Shown: positions 49,101 to 61,600 of the stretch, one piece after another
How positions within the stretch are numbered: position 1 is the stretch's first letter
Layout of the letters: every line of letters begins with the position of its first letter
Assembly (NCBI RefSeq): GCF_027744825.2
Contig: NC_071349.1
Coordinates: 18,476,501 to 18,540,500, forward strand
Source of the DNA: Synchiropus splendidus
Lineage: Eukaryota; Chordata; Actinopteri; Syngnathiformes; Callionymidae
DNA: 64,000 bases
Direction of reading: 5' to 3'
The notes under the pieces: model-generated
Database searches by the model: none
What the model saw: only the letters and a program-made list of their open reading frames with translations
Told to the model about the DNA's origin: nothing
Made by a program: the position numbers and the translations under genes

Positions 49101-49531
49101 TTAAAAACAATGAAACAATATACAAAATACAAAACAAGGCAACTATGTTTTTACCTGCAAAATAATATTTATTTCCAAGGCAGTAAATAAACTATAGCTT
49201 TACATGTCATGGCTGCCGTACTGTCGTAGTGCACTTTTTGGAGTATTTTCTTTTGATAACCTTAAATTCAGCACCAAAACCGGGCGGTCAATCTTTATCC
49301 CACAGTGTTTTTCTTTGGTTGAAAGAACGATGATTTCACTGATGCGACTACGTTCCAGAGCATTACTCGGCCATCACCATGAACTTTGTGGACCGGGGCA
49401 GCGACACGGAGCTGAAGGTGGAGTTCCGCGGCGTCCCCGAGAACGAAGAGGAGAGGACGAAAGAAGGCTGGAAGCGATACTACTTTGAAGCTATTAAACA
49501 GACTTTTGGCTACGGAGCGAGCCTCTTCTGA
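46126..49531 (+). CDS. ahsa1: Activator of Hsp90 ATPase 1 (AHA1)
   Basis: Nine exons: 46126-46205, 47384-47574, 47659-47741, 47811-47928, 48008-48099, 48178-48306, 48373-48474, 48538-48589 and 49359-49531. All have GT-AG introns and consistent phases. Total 1,020 bases, 339 aa, against 338 in human. The product starts MAKWGEGDPRWIVEERADAT and carries the conserved NVNNWHW motif (residues 21-27). The Aha1 N-terminal domain follows (about 29-163), then a linker, then the START-like C-terminal domain (about 205-335) ending QTFGYGASLF. AHA1 is a cytosolic co-chaperone that binds the Hsp90 middle and N-terminal domains and stimulates ATP hydrolysis. The gene converges on the DRAP1-like gene. Fish can carry two ahsa1 copies, so the a/b suffix is not assigned. 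Confidence 0.97.
48735..48910 (+). mobile_element. hAT-like repeat relic in ahsa1 intron 8
   Basis: The segment starts ACTAGGGATGCGACGACCAA and continues 'tgcgatcatgattggccgataacgcgtgat...'. It resembles the terminal part of teleost hAT-type elements ('..gatcggccgata..'). The borders are unclear and no coding capacity remains. It lies in the 769-base intron before the last ahsa1 exon. Confidence 0.4.
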
Positions 49532-49775
49532 AGCTGCTCGCCTGTTTTGGTTTCTCTTTTTTAACTGTCTTGATCTTTCGGGCACATGCATCCCCACCGC
49601 ACGATATCATTTAGGAGATCCAGTGGAAGATTCAAATGTTTTTGAGTGAATGGTTTTAAATTTTTTTTAGTTTTTTTTTTTTCCCTTCAATAATTTGGAC
49701 CCAGCCTGGACGGACTGATCCTTGTCGGACTGAAAGTGAGAGTCGTCCTTCCGTTAAGTGACAGAATTAACCGTT

Positions 49776-49781
49776 AATAAA
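49776..49781 (+). terminator. Polyadenylation signal of ahsa1
   Basis: AATAAA 245 bases after the ahsa1 stop codon, giving a short 3' UTR. It is the first such signal in the region and lies before the convergent minus-strand signal at 50000-50005. Confidence 0.65.
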
Positions 49782-49999
49782 ATCAATGTTTCTGTTGTTA
49801 CGGAAGAGATGTCGACAATTTAAAGTCTTCTTTTGCTGTACGTGTCACCTGCTGGACGTTGTCCGCAGAAATTCACTGGTTTATCTCATTTCAAATGATT
49901 AATTTATGTGCGTTCACCATCCGAGCGCCCGCCTCCGCTGCAGCTGTCACCAGGTGAGCAGCAGACGGATAACACACGCTGAACTCAATTGCAAATCTA

Positions 50000-50005
50000 T
50001 TTATT
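50000..50005 (-). terminator. Candidate polyadenylation signal of the DRAP1-like gene
   Basis: AATAAA on the minus strand about 745 bases past the inferred stop at 50750. With the plus-strand signal at 49776-49781 it would leave the two convergent genes separated by roughly 200 bases. Confidence 0.45.
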
Positions 50006-50749
50006 CCTCATTTCATTCTGTAAACAAGAGACTAGTTTCTTGGAATAAAGCAGTCCATGTATGTGCTCCATCTCGTTTTAATTTGCTCTTTAATCTTGGC
50101 ATTAAAGGTTTGCTGTTTTAAAAAACGTTAATTTAATTTAAAAACGCTCAAAACAGAAACCACAAAGTACCAGGATGGAAAGAAAACCACTTCCAATTTG
50201 AGGGGGGAAATGTACTGGGCATCCAGTTAAACAATACGTCCAATCAACAAGTACCTTTAAAACAAAAACAATTGTTCAATCTTCTTTATATAATATTCAT
50301 CTAAATTAGTAAATTATTTTTTCCATTGTCAAAAAGAAAATCCCAAATTAAATCTCAATGCTTTGAACAGAACGTATTTACGACTTATGTACATTTCAAC
50401 ACTTCGCTCCAACAGAAATAATGAAATTAAATGACTTCAAAGACGCAGACGCTTGCAGTCACACCTGACAAATCAAAGGCAGATGAAGAGCTCCGCCTCC
50501 TACGAGAGAAAAAAATGCATATTTTTAAATGGAAACATTTATATCAAATAGGCAGTTTAATGATGTAATTAACAGCATGGCCGCTTGATGGTGCTGTTGT
50601 TATTAAATGGGAACGAAGGAGTGACTTTACACTGGAGCTGGAGTCCTGATCCAGAGAGTCCATTCTTTGCCTCGTGCCGACGTCCGAAGACTTTTTCACT
50701 GAAATTTCGTGCAGCTTTGACCTTGACAGAAGGGAAGTTGAGTTTCGGG

Positions 50750-51915
50750 TTAAAGTGAACCTTGTCTTGAGCTGAGAAAAAACCCAACACACCTTACATA
50801 GCCATGTCCGATTTTAGATTAGAGATGGGTTCTTTTTTTTTTCTTTTGTTCAACCACATCACTTTCAGATTATGAATCCAGTTTGACCTTTTATTTTCTC
50901 CCAGCCTCCTCCCCTCTTGAGTGTTACCTGTAAAGGGGCCACAAACTTTGGCTCCGGTTGTCCTTCTGAGCTTTCAGCACAGCTTGCTCCGCCAAGTCTT
51001 TGAGAAAGTGGAAGAGGGACTCGGACTCGATGCACTGCATCCTGTGAGGGGTGAGGCGAGGTCTAGAGTTTAGAGCAGCACCAATCACAGCTATTTGAAG
51101 TCTAAATATATCATTCGTTTTCTTTTTTTATTTGATTAGATCATTTTAATAAGTATAACAGTATTTGTAGCCTCAAAATCAATGAATAAAAGACATTGAC
51201 AAAGTACTTATAACAATATTTATTAACGTATTTAATAATAGAAAAAAAGAGCATATCAACCATATAATGTCATGGTGTGATTACAGTTTTTCTGTTTCTC
51301 ATATCCCAAATTTTAAAGTTACATTTTCCTTCTTTCTTTAGGCCTGACGGCCCCAAACACTAAGCAGTTAATACTGTGGCCCCTGAGGAAATGTAGCTGC
51401 CCCTGTTATGATAAACAATGATGACAAGCTTTATCAGGGTGAGTTAAAAACCAGATCAATAATCCACCGTGGCAAGATGGACTCACATGTGAGAGACGGA
51501 CATGGTCCCGCTGGACTTGGACTCGGTGATGAGGCAGGTTTTCAACAACAGTGACTTGATAAACATCTCCAACACTCGAGCTGAGGTGCGGCGTTCAGGA
51601 CACAGAGTTGCCTCGTATTAGCCGGTTCACTTCAGAACACTGATCATGGCTTCAAAATATGAAAACATAGAAGCTGCAGTCCAAACTCGAGCATGAAACA
51701 ATGAGGAGAACGAATTGTTTTGGCAGCTCAGGAAGGATACAGATGACAACAGGGACAGCTTTGGCGATCCTCCCCACCTCTGGGTCCTTCTGCATGATCT
51801 TCTTTATGCGACTCTTTAAAAAATAAAAATAAACAGACAAGTCATCTTTTAAAGTGACATCTTCAATTTCCTCACGCAATTATTTAACTCACACGGAGCC
51901 AGACAGACAGACAAT

Positions 51916-51988
<73 letters not shown>

Positions 51989-52176
51989 CGAGCCTGGCTC
52001 GTTGTCCAAGCTGCTTTTTCCGCCCCATTTTGGCAGTAATTCGTGACGCTGTCACAACAAAGTTTCGACCTCAGTTAGCAGCTAAACCGGTAAATCACAG
52101 CGAAGTAACTCTGTTCAACAGTCGCGCTACTCACCGGGGGGAAGCAAACGTTATATTTCTTTTTCTTTCCGGGCAT
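50750..52176 (-). CDS. DRAP1-like (NC2-alpha) histone-fold protein, short form
   Basis: Exons (minus): 52176-52135, 51813-51741, 51580-51487, 51041-50928 and 50771-50750, phases consistent, 114 aa. The start MPGKKKKYNVCFPPSRIKKI and the later segments AKAVPVVISRVLEMF, MSVSHMMQCIESES and FHFLKDL follow human DRAP1 through its whole histone fold (about residues 10-90). DRAP1 pairs with DR1 to form NC2, which binds TBP and blocks TFIIA/TFIIB entry. After the fold the protein ends quickly, without the about 110-residue acidic and Pro-rich tail of human DRAP1 (205 aa). The fold is also visibly diverged, so this is probably a paralogue rather than canonical drap1. If the last intron is retained, a stop follows immediately. 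The last exon is the least certain; its other two frames are also open. Confidence 0.82.
51921..51985. repeat. (TA)n microsatellite
   Basis: About 32 uninterrupted TA dinucleotides in the first intron of the DRAP1-like gene. Open frames reading Ile-Tyr repeats across it are artefacts. Confidence 0.97.
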
Positions 52177-52350
52177 TTTAGTGGGCTTAGTTCGCGCTGG
52201 TCGCTCACATTTCTCATGTTTTCGCCGCAAACAGCCGCCGCGTCCATTTGTTTACCTCAGGTAGGAAGTAACCCCGGAAATGTGATGCCGGACAATCACA
52301 GCTGAGGTCAACGCAGGTGGCCGCGGCGGTGACGTCACGGCCCCGAGATA
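52177..52350 (-). promoter_or_regulatory. CpG-rich promoter of the DRAP1-like gene
   Basis: The segment upstream of the minus-strand ATG at 52176 has many CpGs (for example GGCCGCGGCGGTGACGTCAC). It includes a palindromic TGACGTCA site (about 52331), a CRE/ATF-type consensus. No TATA box is evident. Confidence 0.5.
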
Positions 52351-54650
52351 CGTCACTTATTAGCGACATTTAGGCACGAAAACGTTTTTGTTTTTGTTTT
52401 TTTTTTAACTCTGAATAGTAATGAATCTACGATGATAATGAAGGGTTGGTCTGTGATGTAAATATGAGGTTGTTTTTAGCCTGAAATGTGAACGCATGTT
52501 CAGACTGTTATTTTGCTATAAAGTTCCTTTTCTGCTTTGTAATTTGTGCAACAGAAGGTGGGACAATCGGACACCAACATGTTGCTTTACTTGTTATCTG
52601 TCATCTGCGCATTTGCTGCTGGGCAAGTTCAACTACTTTTCTTATATTTTGAATGTTGCGTATTTAAAGGAAACACGGTGCTGTTTTTGTCTCTTTCAGA
52701 CGTGACAGTGAAGAGGAAACAGGGAGTGGATGAGGTAACTATTTAGGTCACTTAGTTTGAATTTATTTCTGGATATGACTGTTTATTATTCTTGTGAGTG
52801 ATTTCATCTCGCTTGTAATAGTATGTTTCTGTGGCGTCAGTTTCATCCTCCCAGGTGGAAGCTTTTATGATTCGTGTACTAAGGAATAAGTTCGTTTTTC
52901 TATTGATATTTATTGGATTTTTTTCAGTCGAATATGTGAAAGGTGCAGACGTGAAGTAACCGTGAGTTTTGGATGAGTATTTTAATAATACCTTATTGGA
53001 TTTATGATGGTGGTGATAATAAACGTATGGATATTTGCTCATGCAGCTAAAAAAGGTTTGATTTCCATAAGTTTACATTAATATTTTTAGTATTCAGTGG
53101 TATTTCATTTTAAACAATGATAGAAGTTTCCTTGAAATAAAAAATAAAAGGCAAGAACAACGACACGAATCCGGTCAGTTCAACATCCAAACACTAGGGG
53201 TCAGTAAGGGAGCGTAAAAGTCTCAGCAGCAGCGGGCTGTAAAGAAGAAAACACACCGGGCTTAATCATTGTCAACAATCTTAATAACAGCAAATTAATG
53301 CTCAGATATTCAGAAAACGCCACATAAAAGATGAGTGAGTGATAGGTGCGGGAGTTTGGGGAGGGCTCTTGACTGCCCCTGGTGGGCACCATGAGCATAA
53401 CGTTCAAAATAAAAGTAGTATTAAACACACAGGTATATGGAGCCTGCAAGCTCGGTACATCACCATTATTATTGTGTATCATAGTTTCACTTCAGTAGAT
53501 AGACTGCAGCACAACATTTTACTTTTTTTGTCCCGTTGAATTTATTCTATCTTTTTAATTTTTAAAATGTAATTAATGGTTTTCTCATTCATTATTTGTC
53601 TGTCTGTGTAATGCCATTTTTTAAAAATACTTCACTGACCTCATTTTATTAATTCTTTTTGTCATTACTTTTTACTACACATGATCATTGTATGATATAT
53701 AATAACTATGATACTATATTATATAATAATCACTGTATAATGTGGTGGAGTGGGGGGAGTAAGGGAGATGTTTGTATTATTATTAATTTTGTTTGTTTAC
53801 ATCAGGAATCGATTTGAGTTTCTTCACGGCGGATTGTTTCCGCTTCACTGTCAAAGGACTGGCGAAAGGCCTATGGAGCAATATAGTCGTCTGTTTCATT
53901 AGATTTTACAATTGTATTATCGCTGTAGATTCCTTAGAGGCACTTTCACACTTATTTTCCTAAATGAAAAAAATGTTGAGATATATGGGATTAACAACTG
54001 CTCTTGTAAATCATTGGTGCTTCATTAATATTTACGGCACAGAAATTGTCGACTGAAATGTGTAGATGCCCAAGTAGCACAATATTTGTCCTATTTTCTT
54101 GCATTTCATTTTACTCCCTCAGTTTCAACCTGCAGGTTAGAGGGTATGTTTTCAGATCCAATAACACTTCTCTGCCCACCAATGGTACGATTATGGGATG
54201 TTGTCATGACATGAACCATATCTTGACCTGAAGCTTTTCCTCTTGTGTTTCCCGGGGCCTCAGTGATGAAGCCTTTCCAGCTAATGTCACTGACTTTACA
54301 TTGCCTCCTGCATAGATTGATTTAGGGTTGTTTAAGACTGATTTCTGCCTTTGTACTGCTGTTTGATGAAGTTTATTTCTGTCCATAACCTTTAATAGCT
54401 TGTTTATGTGAGCAGCAGCCGGGATGAGCACCAGCCTCTAACTCTGGGACCATTGGTTCTGGTCTTTCCAGTTTGGACATTAGATTCTTCAGTCATAAGG
54501 TGAATGACTAACAATACTGCGGCGTCCTCCTGAGGATAGACAAGAACACAACAATCCTCTGCCCATGATGGTGGTCCATGAGAAGCAGCATTTGTCATTA
54601 GGTTTGTCAAGCAAAAGATAAAAAAGATGCCCAAATAGGATGAGTCAAGT
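52351..54650. other. Spacer between the DRAP1-like gene and larp1b
   Basis: No gene is supported. A small plus-strand frame from an ATG at 52579 (MLLYLLSVICAFAAGQ...) looks like a signal peptide but lacks clear support. The rest is AT-rich, with no recognisable element before the hAT-like copy at 54660. Confidence 0.45.
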
Positions 54651-54659
54651 AAAATTGAA

Positions 54660-55010
54660 TTAGTGTAGCAAATAACGACTATTTTCATAGTCGACTAGTC
54701 ACGATTTATCTTTATGGTGAGTGGACATGTATGCCATGCATGACGTGTACAGGCTGACAAGCACAAACTTGTGTGGTTACACTGTTGTAAATAGTCACTC
54801 GAAAACTTCGTTAAAAAGTCGAATAGCGTTAAATTACAACCATATCGACAGTCAACTAGTCACGACAAGGTGGGCGGGTTGACAAACTCGAGCGACTCGT
54901 CTGATTGTTGTGTTGTTAAAAGTAAACACTTTCATGAAACGCTCTTTTGAAACGTCATATTTTATCGCTCAAAATGTGATTTGAATATTCCCGGTCGATA
55001 GTCGGCGATG
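54660..55010 (+). mobile_element. hAT-like non-autonomous repeat, copy B
   Basis: The segment contains 'aataacgactattttcatag' and 'tcgactagtcacga'. It shares ordered blocks with the repeat at 42762-43145: 'actgttgtaaatagtcac', 'tacaaccatatcgaca', 'ctagtcacgac', 'cgactcgtctgattgttg' and 'aaacgtcatattttatcg'. It may continue to about 55190. It ends only a few hundred bases upstream of the larp1b start. Confidence 0.6.
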
Positions 55011-55199
55011 TCGTCGCGGCCCAAAACAGATGCTGAAGCAAATAATAAGAAAATATTGCCTTGAATGTGCAACTGCGGCGCCGGTGCTGCCTTGGTGGTG
55101 ACAAACATCGGGCGTGGAAAGCAACAACTTTCCTAAAATGGTCAGAATTCAACCCCGACATTGTCGTACACGTCCTGAGGTTGTAGTAGCGCGCAGCCA

Positions 55200-55624
55200 C
55201 CTGCGGGGGCAGCAGAGTCAGTGTTTACAGGCAGAGCTCGTTGCTGCAGCGTGGAGTAGAAGTCAGCAGCAGCAGCAGTAGCAGCAGGCGAACTTCAGCA
55301 CCGCACTAGTTTGAAAAGTTCCAAAAAACACTCGCAGGTGAGGAGCCAGGACAGCCGCTGTCTTCTAAACGTTTTTGAACGGCGCTCTGTTGAAATGAGG
55401 CGGTCGACGGGCGAGGCAAACGAGCCGAATTTCGCTTGCTGACGCCTGCACGGTCGCCAGCTAGCTAGTTAGCCGAGCTAGCTACTCCGGCCCTGAAGTT
55501 GTTCTCCTGAAGTTGTGGATGTGGGGACCCCCCGAGCGTCTCACAACTTTTCTCCAGGTCAAGGAAGCCGGGACCAGACTTTCACACTGGATTTAACCGC
55601 GTGTACTGCCAGGGAACCAGCAGG
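55200..55624 (+). promoter_or_regulatory. CpG-rich promoter and 5' UTR of larp1b
   Basis: GC- and CpG-rich sequence immediately before the larp1b ATG, with an interrupted CAG tract (about 55264-55290). No in-frame upstream ATG extends the protein. The transcription start is not defined. Confidence 0.5.
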
Positions 55625-58600
55625 ATGTCCGCCGAGGTCGAGAGCAGTCAGTTGGACTCGGGTTTGACAGCAGCCCCGGACGCGGAGCCAGACAAGTTCG
55701 TGGAGGCTCCGCTGCAAAGTTCAGCCGTGGAGCAAGAAGGTGAAGCGCAGATGGACGCGGAGAAGGTCCTCGCCGAGGCCCCCGCGGACGAGCTCGAAAA
55801 CTGCCAGGAAAACGACAAAGAGAACGAGCAAAGCGGCGGCACCTCCGAGCCAGTGGAGACCGTCAAGAGGAAAGTTGTGGAGGCTCCACTGCCGAAAGTC
55901 AACGCCTGGACCAAGAGAACCACAGGCAGAGTGTCGGTCCCCAACATTACATCGCAGGAGAAAGGTGAGTAAGTCGGTGAAAAAACACTTGAGAATGTCA
56001 CAATATGGCAGCTCGCTGAGCGACAGGAGCACGTTGTCTCTGCAGTTGACAGCTTGGTGGCTAGAAAACACGCCGGAATTGCGCGTTTATTCGTGTGACA
56101 TGCTTCGTTTAGGGATTATTTATAGATGAATGAAGTTGTTAAATGTGAACGTCAGCACTGAAGTGGAGCCTATCTGCCCCTTCCCCCTCCGGACTCGGGT
56201 GGCACCACGTGTTGAACGCTGACAAGTGCTACTGCTGTAGCATGTTAGCATCTGCCTGGGTTTGACACCAAACTACAGCCAACACGCGGCCAGAATTCTG
56301 CCAGAATCGCAGGGATCGTGTGCTTCTGAGGGAGGTCTGCTCATGAAGGCCACGGGCGAGTGTGCGAGATGCTGTTGGCGTTAAAAAACACATGTTGTGC
56401 GCGTCCAATGGCCTGGCCGCACTCAGGTCCTCCCACCAGGCGACTCCGCTCCGCTGTCACCAGTGATCCAGCGAGTCTGTCAGAAAAGTGGTTTGGCAGG
56501 TGTGAAAGTTGTGAAGCTGCTGAAATGATGCGTGTTCTCTCGGAACCAGTGGGGCCTATTTATTAACGCCTGTCAAAGTTAGTTTAAGGTGAATACATGT
56601 TTTCTGTCAACCAATGTTTATTTCACCTCATCAGAGTTGCATTTGAGGTGTCTATTGCAAAGCTGTTCTTAATGTAACTCACCTACACCACAGCAAATGC
56701 CTCATTCTTTCGCTCCATTACTGAAAGGTACAGGAAGTAGAAAGCACATACTTCCTACAGGAGGTCAGTAATGTGATAGCATTTATTCTCTCAGCTCCTC
56801 AAATTGTCTGGAGGCGGAGTTACAGGGCATTTCCACTGACGGGTTCTGACCAAAAAATGGCCGATCCCCTCTGTTGATGTTTGGGGTGTAATATGCTTTA
56901 TATACTGTAGAAAGAAATGTACATTCGCTCATGACAGGCTGCTTTTCCAGCGATTCAGTAAGTCAGTTTGCAAAGCTATTTACTATAACATTTATATTGA
57001 ACAGACAAACAGTGAAGCATATTCACATTAAAGTGTAAGTAAACAATTAGTAAACACGTTATTGACATTATTAAATGCAGCAAAGTGTTTGATAAACACT
57101 GTGGGAAAAATGGTGTGAACATAATCGCAACATTAAATACAATATAGGATATGCAGTAGATAAGTAATGTGATTAAAAAAATAAATATTTTATCCTCACA
57201 TACACTGCTGATGTCGTCACCGGAGAGAAACACGCCAAGAGCAAACTTCTAAAAGTTTTATTGACATTTTTGCGCATATATTACACCTCAAATATCAACG
57301 GTGAGTTGCAGCAGAGGCGTTTTTTTTTTTTTCGGAATTTATCTGTTTGTTGGCAGAAATCTCTGGGAAAATTGGAGTTGCCTACCTACTTCTAAATTTC
57401 AAGGAGTCTTTGTTGTCATTCCAAATTGGTAAGAATTGAGCAAAGATATGATGTTATTAAAGCGTGGTGGTGACGGCTAGATGACAGCATGAAAAGCAAT
57501 TCAAATGTAGCTAGAAAAGCACTCGGAGAGCGCAAACCTCCACCAACCGGCTTCAGTTCACCCCAACACAATCTCCCAAAGACAAAGTAGTGGCTCCAAT
57601 CTGGCACAAATGCCGAAAACACTCTTTATCACCCAGTGTAATTATAATTATAGTAATTATAATAGTACCAAGTTTGGCTGTTGTTCTTTGGTTTTATTGA
57701 TAATATCTGCACCCCCCCCAAAAAAGAAAAACTCCATGTGATTAAAGGCTTTGCATATTATCTAAACCAGCTAGTCCATGACCAAAGCGCAGTAGTACTA
57801 CTAGGATGAGTGATATTATTATCACACAAATGAGCTTTGTTCTGTCTGCGTTCCATTATTTCATGAGGCCGTTGGCAGCTTGACAGCTCAGTGTGACACA
57901 CCTTACTGAAAACTTCACAAATTCCTGGATATTTGCTGGAGTTGCGCTGCACCTGAGAATGTTTGATTTGTGTTGGCGATTTGTTTACATTTCCCCTCGC
58001 AACAGGCTGATAGGACAGGGTTTTCGTGAAGTGGGACGCTCAGGCCTTGAGTGCAACAGTAACCGTTTCAAATGCTCCAGTGAAAGTGTGTCGAAGAGCG
58101 CAGGGCACCAAGAGGAGCTATATTTGAATTGCGCAGCTCTGGCAGGAGCACCGGCATCGTTTTACAGTTAATGTACAACCAGCAGGGCGGGTGTGAGTCT
58201 ACAGGCTTCTTGCAGGAGCCCGGTCACTGTTATCAAAGCTGCCATCCCCAGCAGAGCGATAGGGACTGTCGTGCTACAGCGTGCCACTCCCAGCTGCCTG
58301 CAAAGACAAATCCACATACCGCCGCTGGTTTTACACAAAACACCCAACATTCATTAAGACACACAACCCCCCCGAGGCCGAGGAAGAAATTCCAAATGCT
58401 CTCAAACACACCGTCACTGGAGTCCGGCTGCTCACTTGGCTGTTGAGCAACCCGCCTAGTTTCACAGCGGTTTCTATCAGGGGCCTCAAAACTCTTCATT
58501 TTGCTGGATAGAATGATTACACTTATTCACTCTGCTCTTCCAGATCAACAGAATGCTTTGAAGGTTGTCCGTGCCACAAAGCCCAGAACCAGAAAATCCA

Positions 58601-61600
58601 GCAAGGTAATTAACCCTTTATTCACTGCTCTACACTAGTTTCTCAGTTAAAACAAGGGAAAGAGATTCTTGGACTGGGAAATTTTGTTTAGTGGGGTCTT
58701 GTATTTTGGGGGGAAAAACACTTCATGTTTCTTCATCTTCACGTTTGTTACTGAGTGCAGGATGGGAAAATTGACATCTGTCACCATCCAAACACTCAGT
58801 GGTTCCATTTGCTCTCTGGTTCTAATGTTTACTCTCCAGACAAGTTTTTCCACCAAATGAGATCAAAGATCAACCTTTAAGGGAACTATTTTAGAATTTT
58901 AATGAACACACAACTTCAAACACATATTAAAGAAATTTATGTTGAAGAAATGAGACGTGTAATTTGACAAAAAGTGATAAAGTGGATCTTATGGTATGTA
59001 ATTCACGTTTTCTTGTGATAGCTGCGTACCAACTAGTTTCAATATTTTAAAAGGAAAATGCTGCTAAAGATGGATAAAATTGTTTCCCCACTTATGCTTT
59101 CAGTGTAATGTTGGGTGAGACAGCAGACTTGCAATCAGGATCTTTCATCTTCACTTACTGTATAGTCAAGCATCTTTGTTTTTGACTGTAATGACTGCAC
59201 AGTTTTGAACTGTCTAACCTTCATCACCCACCACGAGTGTGTTGGACGTGTTTGTTTGAAGCGGATCACTGACCTCCCACTGTTGATCCACAGTTTATTC
59301 ATTGTACAAAATAGTCTCTGAATCCTCCTGTTTTTGTTTGTTGTCTTTCTCTTCTGTGCAGTCAAGTGACTTCAGTGACATCACCAACTGGCCCACACCT
59401 GGTGAACTTGCTAAGGAGGTAGTGTGTTTGCTGATCGTGGGGGGAAAATAACAGCACAGACACTGAGCTGAAGCTTGAGTTACATCGTCCATGTCAAGGA
59501 GTCATGTTTTAGTAACTCATTTCTCCACAAGAGGGCAGTTTTCTAAATGTGCCTTTCTGTTTGTTTTTTTTCTCCAAATTGTTTAATTTCTTTAGGTATA
59601 TTTGTTTCTCTTTCAAGTGAAAAGGTCACTAAGCGTGTATGTGTAAACAACTGTGTTTATGAGTTTTTGTCATACAAATACAAGAAAAATCGATTTTGAG
59701 TCGTTTTCTCAAATGAATGTCAGCAGGTTTCTTTTCTTGTTCCAGATATACTTAAAAACACAGACTTGTAAATAGCTAGGCCACTGGTAAACTTAGCAGT
59801 GCCCCCCTTTTTTGTGCTTGAGGAGAATTATGGATTTTGAAATTCATAACTGTCTTGAACATCCTTTGAATTTCCTGCTTTTTGAGGTGCAAGTTTGTAA
59901 AAGCGCCAGGTTTTCTTCTTTGCTACAGCAATATTTGAAAACATTGTTTTCCCTAGTTTATAAATAGTTTACTTTCTCTTCCTCTTCACACAGAACCTTG
60001 TTGTATGTGCCTACTGGTCTAGTAATGTTGCACTGTCCATATTCCAGCAACAACAAAATGTTTTGAACAACAATGGGAAGAAGCCTCCTCCTCCACGCCG
60101 AGACAAGGAGAAGAGGAGAGAGCGACCTGACAGGAAGTCCGAGAGCAGTCACGATGGCGGAGAAAGTAAAGAGAACCAGGAGACTCCCATCGAGCCTGTG
60201 GAGGAGGTGACTAAGGATAAAGAGAAGGTGGGACAGGACGCTAAAAACGCCAGCCTGAAGAAGAGAGGAGGTGAGGGTGAGGAGGGTTTTTTTTCTCTTC
60301 TAAAATCCAGCATGTTCGCAATCACCTGACCTCTGTGCATATTTATTCACTGTCCAACCAAATTATTTCATTTGAATTTGGCCCAATTCGCTGAGAAGAA
60401 CGTGAAAGGACAGGAACAATTCCTGCACAGATGAGTGTTTGATTGACTTTTGATCTGATTTGCTGCAGATTGGTGCATGTGCTGTTTGCTTTTTTTAATC
60501 AGTTTGGATGCACTGAAATAGTTGGCACTAATCCCAGCTGTTTGAAAATCAATTTGTTGGACCCTTCTGCAACAATATCCTCAATATTTTTTGAGTTTCT
60601 TTTGAAGCCATTACTGTGGCAGCCAGTGAAAAAACAGATTCACGAAACACGTAAATTGTAAACGTAAAAAAAGTATGTCTAAATAAAAAGTAGTATATTA
60701 AATGTGAATTTATTAGCAAAGTAGATTAGAATAGATAAAACGAAAATTCATTTGCTAAAATACGTCATAAAAAGAGCCCATTTAGTTTGTGTCACCAATT
60801 TAATAGTACAAAATAAGCTTTTCAAAAGTTTCGTATAAAAGATTTTTGCTTTTTAATTGTCGCCCTACAATCTTAAGTATTTTTGCTGTTTCCATAGCAA
60901 GTCATTCATCCTGAACTACCTGCGCAGCACATGCATCCAAATTCCAAAGCCCTCTGACGTTTCCAGCACCAAACTTGCTACTCTGTGACAAAAAGACTCG
61001 CCAGCGTTTTCAGGGTCAAGTCTCTTCAAGCTGTTGTTTCCGGTGTGCGATTATTGCTAGGTAACAAACGTAAGTGGCTTTCGCTGCCCCTGGAGGAAGG
61101 GACCCAAGAGGAAGGCACCAAGACTCACGGCTGGGTCCCGGCGTGCTCTGACACTGAACCCAAAAGCGAATCTCCCGACCTGACGTCGCCCAATCGCACG
61201 CTGCATAGTAGCAGGGCGCATGATGGCAGGAGTAAGTGGCCTGTAGCTCGCTGTTGTTGTCCTTCTGCTACTTTGGCTTTGCGGTTGTGTCTGTCTTGAC
61301 TTCTTGTGTTTGATTGTTGTCCGGTACTAAGCGCGTTTTGCTAATGCACTTGTGAGTTATCAACCCTTTACACAAATGTGGATCCCTGAGAATCAGCTTT
61401 CACTGCTTGCTACATAGCTGACCAACTAATGTTTACGTTTGTAATGGTTTGGAACAAGTTAAAATCTTTGCTTGCTTTTTTCACAGGTTGGAGGAGGGAA
61501 CCGAGAGATTTTGGGGACGATTCTTCCACTGTCAGAAGCGACGGCGGCAGCATACGTGGTGGAATCCGAGGCAGAGGGAAGGGTCGTGGCCGCGGGAGAG

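Noticed and set aside
51849..52055. Open frames with long Ile-Tyr repeats on both strands
   Set aside because: They are produced by the (TA)n microsatellite in an intron of the DRAP1-like gene.
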